Positions 20,401 through 35,300 of a stretch of 64,000 nt of DNA are shown here, piece after piece (the stretch's first letter is position 1; every line of letters starts with the position of its first letter). The notes beneath the pieces are model-generated. The model saw only the letters and a list, made by a program, of their open reading frames with translations, had not been told where the DNA came from and did not search any database. The DNA comes from Apus apus (lineage: Eukaryota > Chordata > Aves > Apodiformes > Apodidae). The stretch spans positions 18,930,608 through 18,994,607 of the forward strand of contig NC_067289.1 in the NCBI RefSeq assembly GCF_020740795.1, in the 5' to 3' direction. The position numbers and the translations under genes are program-made.

Positions 20401-23344
20401 TCCTGTATCTTTCTGGCCTTTTTAGGATTTAGACAAATAAGACCTCATGTAGCAAAATCCCACTGTTCAGGGCTTACAGCACCTGCTAAGAACATCTGGT
20501 TATTGCTATTTAGATAGAGCTCAGACTCTTTTCTTTTCTATCTCATGTGTTTCCTCAAGCTTTTCCTCACAAAAGGTCACAGAATAAAGTCTTCCCTTTT
20601 TGTGACCCTTGTATAATCTTATTGATTTGCTCTGTGTTCAACCCAGTTAATTTCAATTCATCCTTCCATGATTTGTTTTCCTCAAAGTTAATAAACCTAT
20701 GCTAACGATTTTAGTTCCAGCTATTATTTGTTTGTGCCAAACCACAGGGGAGAAAAATGAATGGTAATCTGTGCTGTGCCTCTAAGCAATGCAGCACAGA
20801 AATCCCAGCTCGTGGCGTGAAAAGCCCTGATGGCTTCCACAGAGTTGGAGGCAGCTGCAAAGATGCTGGTGGACTGTGCAGCTGCTCCCAGTACATGACC
20901 ACACTGGGGAATGCCTGTGGTTGATTAATGTCACCCAGGCCCCTCAGGAATATCTGCCTTATGATAGGGAATTCAACGGAAGTTTGATGAGCTCTCAGGG
21001 CTGTCACACAATTCAGGATTTACACATCAACGTACAGTCTGATCTATGACATCTCTCTCAACTTTCCCAAGCCTTTTACACAAAAATGCTGCAGGCAGCT
21101 TCCTATGGCAACAGACTCACCATGGGGAGAACCCATCACTAGTGCTGACCAGCATGAGAACATCCAGACAGTGCACACAGCTCTGAGGTCTTGACAGCAA
21201 CATCGCTGCTCGGGAGTGATGCCAGTTCTGAGGTAATAACAGCAGCTTCACAGGCAGACTCATTAGTTCAGGAACATCGAGTTAAAGAAGTTAGACTGCT
21301 CTCAAATTCATTTTGTGATGTAGATGTGCCCTTCACAATGCCTGAGCATGGGAAGTCCTCTTCTGGCTGGCACCCTCTTCTGCCGCTTCATTTCTTTCAG
21401 TCAGATATAACAATGGAACCTACAGATTTCATCACAAACAAGGCAGAAGAAATCAGGAGAGATCAGGCTATGTGAAAATGTAGTCTGTAAGCCCCTGGAC
21501 CGAGCAAATATTTAAGTGATATATTGAACAAGGATGCATTGTTAAGGAATGGCCTCTGCATTCTCTTGTGACCACCCTCTGAATGTATTTTGCATTGTTC
21601 TGTGAGCTCAAAACATGCTGAAATCTCTATGATTTCTGACAGCTACATCGCTCTCCCTAGGTTTTCTGGTGCTAATGATAGAGGAAGGTCAGTATTTCAC
21701 GATTGCAAACACTGCTGAAATCACAGCACTGAGGGCTGCAATGAATTTAGCCCAAATGCATTAGACCAGAGTTCTATTTTTCAAAACATTTACAGAAACT
21801 ATACCCATGCCTAATTATATATAATTTGGTGTTTCTTTCTGTATAACCTGAATGTTCTCTCTAAAATCCAGTTCCAGAGGATATCTGCATCATCTGTAAC
21901 TTTTTCAGCCAGCAGTTATTTCAGCTCATCTCTGAATTTGAGGCCTGTGTCTTAGAGAAAAAGTAACATCTGACAAAAGATAGTCTCAGAATTCCAGTGT
22001 TAGATGGCAAAGTGGGGACAAAGCCTATCACACTCTGCCACCCTTGTACCATATTTCAGCCAGGGGAAATATTTTTCCAAGAAAAACAAATACACAACTA
22101 GAGATCCTGTATCAGTATTCTTGTAATTAGATTTGTAGCAAAGAGAAAGCACAATATATAACTGCTAATTAACTAAAAAAAAGCTTCAATTTTAAATAAT
22201 AAGAAACAAGTTGGAGCAGTACATAGTACCCAGTGATGTTATTGGGCAGCACATAAAACCAATGAACTCTTGACAGACTCTGCAGCTTTCCTTTGCCTGC
22301 TGTTTCTTGGGACAGGGAATTCAGGAGCCATTTGTGAGTCATTGGCCAGTTCATCTTCACAAACAATTTATGTCACATCTGAACTTTCAAATGTCACAAT
22401 GGATACAGCTACCATTAAAAATAAAATAAAAAATTCCAACTTTCCTGTTTCTTAAAGAATAGTTTCATTGTACTTTTTGGAAAGTTTTTTGATATGTGAA
22501 TTTTAGATGACCGACATAAGTTGAGGTTGGAAAAAAAAAAACCTACAAAAAACCCTTAAAATTTTCTCTTACCGTTACAAATATTTTAATCAGGATTGAG
22601 CATCAAATGCACAGTGGCAATTCTGGAGTGCTCGCTGAGGGCTTTTACTGGTTGATCAGTGAAACCTAAACCAGGACACAATTTATCTCCAGAACAGTCA
22701 CCTAATGCTAGCTCCCCAGCTGTGAAAAGTAGGCAAAAATGTAAGTGACAAGAGTTCATTTCTTGCTCATGAGCAAACTCTTAACAGGAACCCACCTCCT
22801 CAGATTAATTATAGTAAAAAATTCTCACTCCATTGTCTGTGAAGAGGGATGGAGTAAATCTTACCTGGCTCAGAGCTAGAATAGGGCTGAGATTATTGCC
22901 TGCTGGAGACAAAGAATATAACTTTTTTTCAGGTACTTGAATATCTGTTATTTTAGACAGTCTGCATCTTTAAAGATACTAAAAATACTATTGTTGCTCT
23001 GAAATTATTAAAAACAGGCTTCCAAAAATTTCCTTAGGTGCTTCTCAGGGCAGCACACAGTCTGACCTGTTGCACAGAGCAATAATTGATAGTTAAGGGA
23101 AGTGAGAACACTGAACTTTTCAGGAAGACTGTACACAATAAATCCCAAAAGAAATGTATACATGTGTATGGAGAGGAATTATATATTTAAAAAAATGAAC
23201 CTCATATCCACAAACTCCTCTGTTTCATTTAAGTCTGCTTTTATCGCTTTGAATTAAAACCAAAACTGTTCTGATTATCAAGATGGAGGCATTGCATAAA
23301 ATAAATTCTTATAAAAATAGCACTGTTCTCATACAGCACTTGCA
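17481..23344. other. Intergenic, no gene seen
   Basis: Only short chance ORFs. A mildly GC-richer patch with several CpGs lies near 18890-19060 and another near 20720-21000. Neither shows a recognisable gene or repeat. Confidence 0.6.
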
Positions 23345-23487
23345 ACTAGTAGGTCTCAAAGCAATATACAGAAGCATGATTATCCTTAATGTCTAGGTGG
23401 GGAAACTGAGGTACACAGAAGTGAAGTCACTTGCTTAAAATCCTCCACTGTGTCGGACATCTCAGAGCAGATTTCAGTGCCTTGCAA
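23345..23487 (+). repeat. MIR-type core-SINE fossil
   Basis: Contains GGTGGGGAAACTGAGGTACA followed by CAGAAGTGAAGTCACTTGCT. This matches the hallmark MIR stretch (GGGAAACTGAGGCACAGAGAGGTGAAGTGACTTGCCC), with a few substitutions. It is preceded by a CTCAAAGC...GATTATCC block in the expected order and followed by a diverged CACAG-like part. MIRs are ancient and present, though sparse, in bird genomes. Its boundaries are approximate. Confidence 0.72.
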
Positions 23488-26322
23488 CAGCTTGATGTGT
23501 TGAAGAAATGCAAAGAGAAATTGGTGATAGTCTGGTCTGTTCATAACCTGAAAATTAAATTCAGGTTCTTGAAGTACCCAAGTACTCAAAACAAGCACCT
23601 GGTATTGCTACAGAAAGTCATCCTCCTTCACTAGGTAGAGGAAACTAGTGTGCTGGGTATGTTAGGTAAAATAAGTAAATATTAGTGTTTGCCTTGAAGA
23701 CCATAGTCTTATAAAATTACAGTCCTTTTTCTTATAAAAAATTAATTTCTTACATCTTAAGAGTTTCACAAATTAGGTTCCCTTGCTGTTAATTACATAT
23801 CTATTTCTTAAAGTTTTCAAGGAACAGCTGCCTCAGAGATCAAAGGCAATCAAAATAGCAGGGGGTGCAGGGAAGGAGTGTTATTATCTTTACTTAATTC
23901 CTGTGCTTTTGATCAAAGTATGCAGAGAAGCACATTCAGCTGAGGCTGAATTTCATGGCATGCAGCTATTTTAAACTGGCAAAAAAAATAATCTGTAGTT
24001 TATTGGATACAGAAGTCTGTGTTTATCTTCTTTCTGTCTTTCATCTCCATTTTGTCCTACAAAGTCTTCATTCTAGATGTACAAAATGAATGGTTCAGGG
24101 GTGTCCAAGACTCGAGTGTAGCCCATAAGCTTATTAGGGTCACAACTGCTTTCCCTTTAGGGTCTGCATTGTGTTCTCCATGGCCAGACACCAAGGAATG
24201 GCTCTGACAGCACGGTGCTGAGTTGCATCAAAGGTCCTTAGCAAATATTGGAGAGTTCATGTAGGTGGCCCCAGGCTTTGCTTTTGTGAATAGAAGTATC
24301 TCTGTGCATAAATTCACCCTTTGAGGGCAGAATATAATGCTTAGGTATGTCTTGTATTGCTTAGGAAAGGGTCAAGGCCACTGGCATGTATGTTTAAAAT
24401 GGAAAAAAACAGCTTTTATATGACTGCTCAGATTGACCTAGACAGAAAATTGCCTGCCAAGAAGATAAAATAGCCTTTTAAAAGCTGCATTATTTTCCAG
24501 TGCCAGATGTTCACAAATAGATCCTTCAACAGAAGCAAGGAAATCTCTAGGTATTTTGCATATCCTATTATTTCAGTGATAAGAGTAGCTTGATCCCAAC
24601 TAGATTAAAATGTTTCTAACAATGTAACCTAAAATGAAAAAAAAAACCACCAAAACCCACTCAAATTGAACAAAATGAAAAGTATTTTCTGTACTAGTTT
24701 AATCACATTAGATTAAATTCTTATTTTAAACTATATTAGTGCAATTCTGCAGTAAATAAGTATGTTTATTAAAAACATGGGAAAATGCATGGAATACCAA
24801 GAGAATGTGATCAAGAGCAAAGTATATACAACCATCAGGCTTCATAAAAATCCTAATCTATTCTTAAAGTTAAAGAAAACAAAAGCATGGTCTAGGTCCC
24901 TGACATTTTGTAAAAACTAAAAGTCTGAAGATCTCTTTCTGAGGTCTCGATTCTGCTATTCAAGTCATTGTGAGCTTTTGTTTTCAGAGCTTAACTGTGG
25001 TGTTTCTCAAAAACTTTTAATAAACAGTTTTATCTTCCAACTTATTTTCTGGCAGATGGAGAGCACTGGGACTTAGTGGGCAAGGCATGAAGATATTTCT
25101 CAGACTGAAGAGCTCTCTGAAGATGAGTACTTCTGTCTTGATGCCTAGTGCCCAATTCTGCTTGAAGATTCCTCAGCATAAATCAAAAGCAACATTATCA
25201 CAATCATGGGTATTAGAAAGGTAAAATCCTAATAAAGGAGAGGAAAACAAAGCCCCAGGGGGTTTTAAGAAAGTGGATTAGTTTAGATAATTGTGAGCAA
25301 CTATTCTCAAGAAAGCACTTGGGGACAGTTAAGTTTAATTAGGCTACAGCTAGTTCTAGCTGTGGGTGGTTCTGTTTCTGCCACAAACCTCTTCCTTTCC
25401 CTCACATGTACCAGTGAGTAGCACTGATAAACCACTGGAACGGCTCCCATTTGACAATGAAGGAAGGGAGAGGTGGCCTGGCCTTTCTAGAAAAAAGGTG
25501 GAATCACCCTTGTCAGTTTTGGATTAACTAGAGCTAAATCTTACTGCAAGATGCAGAGTGGGATGGGAAAAGGTACTTCTGTATATGAGCTGATTTGAAA
25601 AACACCCTTTGTCTGCCTTAATTAGCACTGGCAGTGTGAGAAGAGCAGGGATTGTGGCTAGTCCTTCTGACCAATATTTCTGCCTGGGGATCCCCCAGAG
25701 TGCTTGGTGCTCTACTGGAATAAGACTATATTCTTCACGTTTCCTACCTGGGACATTTATGAAAATGCTGATTTTACCTGCTGGAGTCTCCACAGCTATT
25801 ATCTGTTTGGAATCAACACTACTACAGGAAGAAAGCTTCAGCAAGTGTACAAGGCTTGGGAAGAGGATTCAGGTTGCTAGGAGACTTTTTCAATTCTTCT
25901 TAATTTCTTTGGGTTAAATTTTAATCAGGCAGAAAAAATGTGACTCTAACAGCAGTCAGAGTTAATTATGTTTTCTGTTTTCTATATTCATCCTCATTTC
26001 TTTTTAATGTGGTGCCCTTGACATGTTGCATTTGTGACAACAATGTGGTGGAATGACTCCATTTCATTTATAATTTATTGATTTTTTAAAAATTCTACAT
26101 TCCTTGAGACATTTTCATGTATAATTGAGGTTAACTTGGCTTATTCTGAATTATGAAATCTTGACTTGGATCAGGTCAGATTTAGACATGCTTGGCATCT
26201 CAGTAAGAACCCAATTTTAGGCCCTTACTAAATTTTAAAATATCCTTGCATCTCATTAAACTGACATTGAATTGCTATGATTTTAAAATCTAAACTTGGG
26301 GTTTGAATATATGAAGTTAGGG
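23488..26322. other. Intergenic, no gene seen
   Basis: AT-rich sequence with an A-rich stretch near 24637-24660. Open frames at 25524-25917 on both strands overlap each other and lack any domain, so they are treated as chance. Confidence 0.6.
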
Positions 26323-26340
26323 ATATATATATATATATAT
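26323..26340. repeat. (AT)9 microsatellite
   Basis: Nine uninterrupted AT units, in an AT-rich flank. Confidence 0.95.
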
Positions 26341-26341
26341 T

Positions 26342-29319
26342 TACTTTCTGAGTATTTTCTTTCTTTCCCTTGAATTATGAAGTTCTGCCAAAAATCTTTC
26401 TGATTATATTTTCTGGCTTTAAAGTATTTATGCTAGTTTTAAAGCAAAATCAGAAAACCAGTAAACTTTTAGTAAAACAAACAAAATATATTCCAGGGCT
26501 AACTGTAACCCTAATACTATTAGAGGCACTCTGAAACACTTGCTGAGGAAACCCATTTAGGTGCTTAGAGTGTCTACAATACATTACACTGCATACATAT
26601 GGACAGCACCTTTTATACTCCTGCAAAGGCAGCTGGTCTTGCACAAAATGGAACAAAGAGAAAAATGGGTGCATAGAGGGTGCTAAATTGGGAAGATGTG
26701 AATTTGCTTTTCCCATCTTACTTATCACACAAACTCTCACAGTAGTCACTGAAGTATCCAAAAATAGGAGCTTGCAGCCCTAACTATAGCCTTGGAAAAA
26801 AACCTAGAAACTCGTACCATCTCTTGGAAAGATTTACAGTTTAGAAAGTAGCTCTTTTGGCACAGAGCATTTCATCAATAAGTTGGCAGAACATTCCAAA
26901 GCACATCAGAGCTCAGCAAGACAGTTTTATCACTAGAATTATAATTAATCTCAGGCTTTATCACCTCAAATGCCTTTGGCCTCATTTGGATGTATATTGA
27001 CATACTAACAGGAAGCAGGCTTGACGGGGAAGGAGGAAAAAAGAGAGAAGAAATTCTGCAAGATGTTAATATTCATGTCAGCAAACAATTACAGAATTCA
27101 TGCTAGTATATGGTGTGACCTTGTACCACCAAAGTGCAAATATCAAGAAAAATAAGAAAATTACTAACAAAGGCAGCACTTGGGAATGTCACCATACTTG
27201 TACTAGTGAGAGCACCTCTGTGGGACATAATTTGCTTTCTGTTTTCACTGTAATTGGATCTTAAGCACTTCCTCAGTTCTGCAACTTGGAATTTCAGTAC
27301 CAGCCCAACAGAAAATTATCTTAGAAAAAAATTGACAAACCTGTTATGAATATTAACTAAAGCACAGTCATTTAAACCCTTTAAAGCAGTCTTGTTCTGA
27401 TAAGCAATCGTGATACCTTCTTGTTCAACAAGGCTGCTCTCTGATATGGCTGCTCACTTCAATGCTAAAAGGAAACTTCTGCTCTCCCATTCCTCCTGGA
27501 CTGAAATAAGGTGAAGTGAATTGAGATGTTTTCTCCACTGAGATTCTATATTCATGTAAAGTCAGGTAAAAATTGCAGTGATTTGTGATTATTTTCTCTG
27601 TAACATATAGAGGACTTTTTCCTGTTTGACTTTCAGCTTACTCTTGCGTTGTTTAATATAGACTTGTTAGGAATATATGGGTAGATGGCACATATTTTGC
27701 TTGGAACAGATGCAAACTTGGATCTAAAATGAGAGGTGTGTTTTGTAAGTTGTTACTGATGGCATATGGGCATGACAAGTTCAGGACAGATTGTCATTTA
27801 ACACCACCAAGAACCATACCCTTCAAATGAGACTGGATATGACCCTAAGTGATTACATCACTGCCTGCTCTCATATCTTTGTGTCCAGGAGGAATTGCTT
27901 CAAATCCCTTGGAAGTGTGACAAATTCACAAGGTATATATGTGTCATTTAAAGGAAAGACTTTGATGACCTCTCTACTGTTGCAAGTGCCCTTGTTCTTG
28001 TGATACTATGTATTTCTTTACATTCAGTTTTATCTACAGGTGAACGGCACACCACATGCACACAGAGACAGTGATGAGGAGGAGGAGAGCACAAGATCCT
28101 CAGTCCTCTGTGATACTGAGGCTCACAAGAATAATTCCAATATGAAATACCCTGATGCTGACATCTCATTCTCCAGTATTTAATTTCCAGTGTGATGTGG
28201 TATAAAGCAAGTGAGAGCCACTCTGCCTTCACACTGCTAAAGGGTGAAGGAAACCCCACACAGACAGTGTGATGTTCATTCCTATTAGCAGCTTAGAAAT
28301 GCTGGCCAGAAGAAAGGTACTGGGCTTTAGCTACAATTCTGAAACTTTTTACTTGATAGACAGTCACCTGCAGGTGACTGTGGATTAATGGTGGCAAAGA
28401 TGGCTGCTTTCCATGCAGATGTTTTCTGGCTTGTAATCAGCTCCTTACCAGACTCAGCAAATTTCCAGAGAGAACTGTGCTGACCTTTACTCCAGAGTGA
28501 CATGAGGAAGAGCTATCGAAAGAAAGGGAGGGGGGTGAAAGAGAGATCAGTAACAAGTCACTTAGTATTCTGCTCCTCAGACAAAGCAGCTTAAGAGAAA
28601 GATAACTAAAGAGTTGTGTCAGTCGTCCAGCTGCTAGAGAAGGAGGCAGAGCAACCATCTGAGTGTCTGAGCATGCACAGAATGCCTGGCTTCATGCTAC
28701 TGCACGTTTTCTTTGCACGTGAGACTGGTCCTAAGTGGTGTTCTCAATTTCCATACTAGTTCAAGGACTGTGGCCAAAGGTAAAAACCCAAAGTCTCCAG
28801 AGAAGGGAAACAAATCACTTTGACTTCTGAAGGAAATCAATATTAGACGGTGCATTGATTAAAATGTGGAAGCTCATGGATCAGTTCCAGATTCTGTGTG
28901 AAGAGATCCCTTAGGAATTCTTAGAATGGATCTTCATTCTATTCAGCTTAGAAACACTTCAAGCAGGAGACAAAGCGAAGCTGGATAATTCTGCAAGTAG
29001 CTTTTCTTTTGGCTTAGAGACCGAGATCTATTTTAGTGTAATTTAAAACAGTCTGCTAAACCACCACTCTGCCTACATGATCTCCTACCTGAGAAAATAA
29101 GGAGCAAAAGAACAAACCTCAGAAGTTTAAAGTCCCCTTTTTCCAATAAAAGGTTGCAAGGCACTTGGATACTAGGTGATAGGAGAACTTACATAAAATG
29201 AGACTCAAGAAGACCATCTTCAATTACGTTTGAACTTACAAAACTGGATCTTAAGAGACCACTCAGTGGCTAAGCCTGATGGTAGAGAAACAAAATCAGA
29301 AAAGAGCAAAAATTTGAAG
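26342..29319. other. Intergenic, no gene seen
   Basis: No recognisable repeat or gene. The longest ORFs are about 100 codons (26450-26761 and 27948-28259, both minus) with no family signature. A purine-rich patch lies near 28517-28547. Confidence 0.6.
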
Positions 29320-29376
29320 ACTATAATAAAATTTTGATTTGTCCTTTAAATACTATAATAAAATTTTGCTTTGTCC
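29320..29376. repeat. 32-bp-period tandem duplication
   Basis: A 25-bp segment at 29320-29344 (begins ACTATAATAAAATTTTG) recurs at 29352-29376 with a single A-to-C difference, the copies separated by 7 bp. A small local duplication, not a known interspersed repeat. Confidence 0.9.
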
Positions 29377-32300
29377 AGTTCCACAGTCAAGGATTGTGGC
29401 TGCTCCCATTTAACTAAAAATCAATATAAAAATACCCCTTTTACAAAGATAGTGTTGGTTTCAGAAATCAGTGAACAAACGGAATTTTCAAGAGCTTCTG
29501 AAATCTTTAAAAGCCAGTGAAATCCAGATCATCAAGATGTGGTTTCATAGTTAAACACTTTTTAAAACCTAAAAGCACGCATGCATACTCTCAAAGTCAA
29601 ACAGCACACAGAGATCCATGCCACACTCCATTTACACAAAAGCCTGGTTAAAAAAGAAGCAAGTCACCATCTGCTGAACCATCTGCTTCATCCAAGTTCT
29701 GTTCTTCATTTACTGTCACTGGGATAGGAGCTTCCATAGGAAAAAATGTTCAGCATCATCAGAATCCACAAATAAATATTTAATACCTTCTAATACCACC
29801 CTCAGCTTGGTCTCATTGTGGTTTCAGGACAAAATTTTAGCTGAGGACACAGATTTAATTTAGCTGGCTATATACTTGAGGATTAAGGACATGTTTTTAA
29901 ACAGCACCTCGAGTGCTAGAGAGTGGATTTGAGGGGTTCTGCTACTTCTTCTTCAGTGCTTGCCCTGGGATGAGTAGATCACAACCTTGGCAGAGAGGAG
30001 CCCTTATGTGTAAAGACCATACTGTTTGAGCCTGTGGATTGTGGCCATTTGCAAAAGTGCTGAGTTTTGCCTCTTGATCCTGGTGCAGTTTGGATTTAAA
30101 AAGGAAAAGAAGTGAGACTTGCAAGCCATATATTTCTTTCCATATAAACTGGCAACTGCAGAATATTTTGATACATAGTAACTGTTTTAATCTAAGCTTA
30201 CTTTAATGTTTAGCCTACTGAAGTATGTGGGCACTCAGAAAGAAATTACTTTCCTGTTTCTCTCCTAAAACATGCCTTCTGTGGAAGAGCTGCCTCTCTG
30301 AATGTGATGTGAGCACAGAGGGGTAGAAGCTTCTTGTGCTGGTTAGGTATTTCTTCAGTGGTTCATTCTTGTCTGTGTCTTAGAAGCCTGCTCAGGCAGG
30401 GAGAAAACCAGACTTTATACATTTATGTATTGAGAACACCTGCACATCTAGGGGATAGCTGCATGCTGTGCAAACAGCAGAAAGTGGAGCAGAGAGCTAT
30501 TCCAGTACCTTTGTCTGTAAACAATTTGGTAAACCGTTAATCCAATGCAGGCCTGTTTGATGCTGACCAAGATGGGGCTTTCCCTAACTCCCAAATGCAG
30601 ATGTTACTAGAATGGTCAGAATTTACTGGAGATGGGAACAGGAATTATAAAGGGCATGTGAGCATGGTGGCAGAGAGCTGTAGGTTTGTTAGTGTCTCTG
30701 AAGCAGTCACCACTTCTAGCTCTGTGCTTCACCCTCTGTTGAACTTGACTACAGCAAAGTAGCAAAATGGATCAGATGAGTTTATCTGCTCCAATGCAAA
30801 GTGCATGAGTTAGTTTAAAATTCCCAGTCCAAACCTGTGACACCCCCTGTTACTTGAGCTGTCACAGGGCACAGCAAAGCATCTTCCTGCTGCTGATAGG
30901 GTGTTCTGTACAGCCTTCTTTTTCCTGTCCAAGTCATGTTTTCTTCAATTACAACTTTTTCTGTTTACCTTAACTTAAATGTACCTTGACTTCAAACACT
31001 GAAGAGAAAAAAAATGTATGTCTAAAAAACCTAAACACAGCAATGTCCCTTTTCTCCCCTTCCAACTCTTATTCTTCCTTCTGACCCTTCATTTTCTGAA
31101 TCCATTTCAGTGGATTCTCCCACCAGGGATTAACTGTAACAGCCTGTCAGCCCAGTTTTTCCACATAAAGTACTGGATTTGCTATGGGATTGAAAATGAC
31201 ACTTGAACAAAGCACCTTGGGTGCTTTCACCAGGTTCCTATAGCAACTCCACACTCCATGCTGCACTCAAGCAGGTACACCTTAAGGTAAAGTGGCCTTA
31301 AATCTTCTGCACTGTGACTTCTGTTTTCAGCTAGAGATTGGCTTGGTTTCATGGCACAAAGCCATCTAATAGAGGTTGCTCTGGTACATCATGGGCTGGC
31401 ACAGCCCCAAAGGGATATTCTTGCAGAAAGGGATATGTTGTGGCTGAGAGGCATTTCCCTGATCATGTTTCAAGGACAGGAGCTTGAAGGCAGCAAATAA
31501 TGTGCTGCTACTTTGTCACTCCCCCACCTCAAAGTGCCACTTCCTAAGAAGAAATTCCCAGACACACCAGTATTTTGGCAAGTTTAGTCTCTAGGATGGC
31601 AGAATGGAACTAGAAAGGGTCTAACTGGGCTTTGTTTTCCATAATTCTGTAAGCTGCTCTCCAGAGCTCAAAAATGCAGAGAGAATGTGATCAGAAGCCT
31701 TCCACAGTCACATTACATAAATATAAAGCATAACACAATGTGTAAAGCATAAACGATCAGATTTTAAGTTCATATTAATAATCTGTTCTTCAGTACAAAG
31801 GGGACTATTTGTATAACTCCATTAGCCATTGTTTATATAAATATTGTAAAAATATATAATAAACTCCTAGTCTTGAGGAATGATGAACTGTGACAGTGAT
31901 TATTGCTGAGCAATTCTCAAGGTACCTTTTTACTAGAAAGACAATCAAGATCTAAAATGAACAAAATTTGGTATTTAGAGGGGGGCCCCAGAGCAGGATT
32001 CTCATTTGAAACAAGAGGGGTGAATGCAGCTATTAGCCAAAACATGCTCACTTTCCCCAGCATAACGATTTAGTGCTTCTCTTACAATTTCCACAGGCTT
32101 GAAAGCAAGGCTGAGAAAAATGACATAGAGTGGTGCACTGGTGTGGGAAAAATACAGCTCTGCTTTGAGCACAGGAACCTGCAGAGGTCATCATAAGTGG
32201 ATAATGGGCAGGATTAACACAAAAACTCACTGCCCCACTGATACAGTTCAAAGCTGCAGTCTGTTCCTCTCTTGAAGAGGGAAGTCATCCAGGACAATGT

Positions 32301-35300
32301 GCCTGAGCTGGAGAAGGTACATTCAGAAAGATATGGGGCCTACTCTGACTGTCCTTAGGAGCGAAATACTGCAGCAGCAAAAATGTGGAAACTTACTGCT
32401 TGCTCCTCCGAGTGGCACATTTGAGATCCTTTTGTGTTGAAACACGAATTTGACTGGAAATGGGATATTTATCTTTCCACACTAAAACAATGAGCGTAAT
32501 TTTTTTGCTTTACAGTACATAGGCTTGCCTGATTCAGACCCATTTTAGTGAGAAAGAGGTAGGACTCTGTCATAATAAGGAATACTCAAGCCATAAAAAT
32601 CCCCAGCAAAATAAGCGAGCATGGTCTATATTTCCTGATCTTTTTGACAACTGTGCCTCTCAGTCTTGGCTTCTTGGGAATGCAAATTACACTGCCTGGC
32701 CAGGAGGGCTGCACATATTCTAGTTTCTGTACTTCATATATATGGAGGATAAGGATAATATGGATATTTGAAGACAGCATTTTAAGGGAGAAACTCGTCT
32801 CTTGTGAGAGCTATGCATTTGGCAACATTTTCAGAAGAGCATGACTCTGTAACTCTGTTTCATCCTCCCTTGTGCATATTTCCAAAGTCACGGCACTTTA
32901 CAGCCCCCTGGGTATTCAGCCTTTTCACAAGTTCATCATTGTTTGCTTGATACATCACTAAGTACACTCAAGCACCCCCATATTCAAAAGCCACCAAAAC
33001 AAATTAGTATCATTCTACTCTAAAATTAGATATTTAAGAATGTGCACACCAATGCTTTGTTGCTGCTGGTTTTGCAGATTACAGCTCATTTCTGCTAGTC
33101 ACAAAACCAAAACCTTACTGAAGAGCTGCAGCTGAACGGCAGGGACCAGACTGCTGTTGCAGTTTTTGCTTTTCCACCAGTTACTTCCTAAATTCAAGCC
33201 ATTAGTTTTGCATTGGCAATAAAGAAATCTCAAAGGTATCAAAAGTAGCTCTGTAGCTCAGTAGCCTGTAGAATTGCTGTTATCTACAGTATTGATGAAA
33301 TCTGAGTCAGGTTCATTGGCAACCCCTAAACACTGCAGTGTAGCTACATTTGGCTAGCATGAAGGGAAGAAAAAGTACATCTAGATTAAGTCCAAATTGT
33401 GTTCCTACTGAAAAGTAAGGAGAGATTAAACCTGTATCTCCAAAGCTTCATCACTTTGTTAGGAATGTAAAAAAATAGTTTCTTGTCTTTTAACTAATCC
33501 CATTTCAGAGAACATTTCCTCATGAGGAGTCTTAATTTTGAAAAGCAAGGTCCATTGTGAAGATTAAAAGAAACATTTTAAGTAAGTCATTAGGAAATAA
33601 TTTCTGCTTCCCTGTGACACTTATTCAACTGCTACATTCATTAATTTTTGAAAATTCTGCTTATAAAGATGATAAGTCTTGGTGAAATTAAGGCTAAACA
33701 ACTTTATAGTGTGCTGCACTCCACTATTAATCATGCCACCTACATGGCCAACCTCGTTTTCCATCAGCAAAAGTGATACTGCTTCCTATATGATGAAATG
33801 ATGTCACAAACCAACATCCTATGCCACCAGTCCTGCCATAATTTGAACCAGGAGGATCCTTATGTAAAAAGGCAGCTTCTTTTACTCTTCAAATATAACC
33901 TAGCAAAGGGCTTGAACTGGATGACTCAGTAAGTTCGTGGAATCTCTAACTGCTGTGACTCTTTTAGCAGTCACCTTACAACACAAATATAAATGCAGCC
34001 TGCAGAAAGATTTCAAATTTGCAGTGGAAAATGATGTAAACTTGTAATTTTTAAAATTTGAAAATTAAAATATAATGCATTGATTTTGCCAGATTTTCTC
34101 AAGAAGCAAACACTTAAGGAACATAGCACTTAAGGAATGGATTTTAAGTTTTGTGCTCTCTATGGAAAGCACACAAATAGCCCTATCTGGCAACCTGCCT
34201 TCTGCACTGAAAAATCAGGGCCAGCTCAGGATTAGAGGTACATATGATAAAAAAAAAAATGTTAATTTTGTTGTTGTTGTTGAAAAGTATCTGCTTATTA
34301 AAAGAGATGGAGAGTTCCTGGAAGCTCCTGGACATCCCAAAACTTTTCTGGATGCTTTCTTGCAAAGCTGTGGCTTCCCAGAGGGCTGGTGTGAAGGCTG
34401 TGACTTCAGGCTGCCTTGCATGACCTGGGTGCCAGGCAAGTTCCAGTGTTTTGCTTTAGTCCCTTGGTTCTGGAGTTCTAATTCCGAAGCTTAAGCTTAT
34501 GATGCTGCTGTTGTGAGATTTCCAGTTTCCATCCATTATTTCCTAGATGACAGCTGCTTGTTACAGATTTCTACAGGTTTCTACAGAATGCAGCTGAACA
34601 GGACCTGGAGCTAAGGTAGATCTGCAGATACTACTGAAATAAAAGACTACAGTTACTTCCCTTATCAGTGAAAGACACAGAGCATGGGGGAGATCCAGCA
34701 GCACATAACACTGCACAGTAGATAAAGGAACAGTTGATCTAAGTGAAATTGCCAAGAGAATTTATGAAACAATTCTGTTGCACAAGGGATCAGCCTTGTC
34801 TATCCTTGCAAGAAATTTTAGGGAATCCTAACTGACTTACAATTAAACTGTGCTACAGTGTAAGCTAGGCATACTAACTTTGCTAAAATATCAGAATTCT
34901 ATACCTGTATCTGTACAGAAAGTTTCTTTGTGTTTTGGTGATGATGAACCATCCAGATCTAGTCTGAGGAAGAAAAAGTCTTCCTGCATTGACTCAGGAT
35001 GTATCTTTTTACTCCAAAGCTGCAATTGAGTATGGCCCCAGAATTACTGGTCTCTAAAAGCTGTAATGTCATTAGGAATTGAATGAGCATTTTTGCCTGC
35101 TGCTGTCCTGCCTCCTTTGCATTGCCATCCACTGTATGACAGTGGTGCTTAAAGAAATCCTTGTAGAGGTCACTGATAAAGTATTTTAGTAATGTCAAAT
35201 GTCAGGCTTGTAAAACACTCAAGCTCTGTACTTACCATTGATTACACAATTGCTAACAAGAGCGAATATTATGGATGTGAAGTTTATAAGTCTCAGGGCA

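Noticed and set aside
34488..34499. AAGCTTAAGCTT palindrome as a regulatory site
   Set aside because: Twelve-base palindromes are expected by chance in 64 kb.
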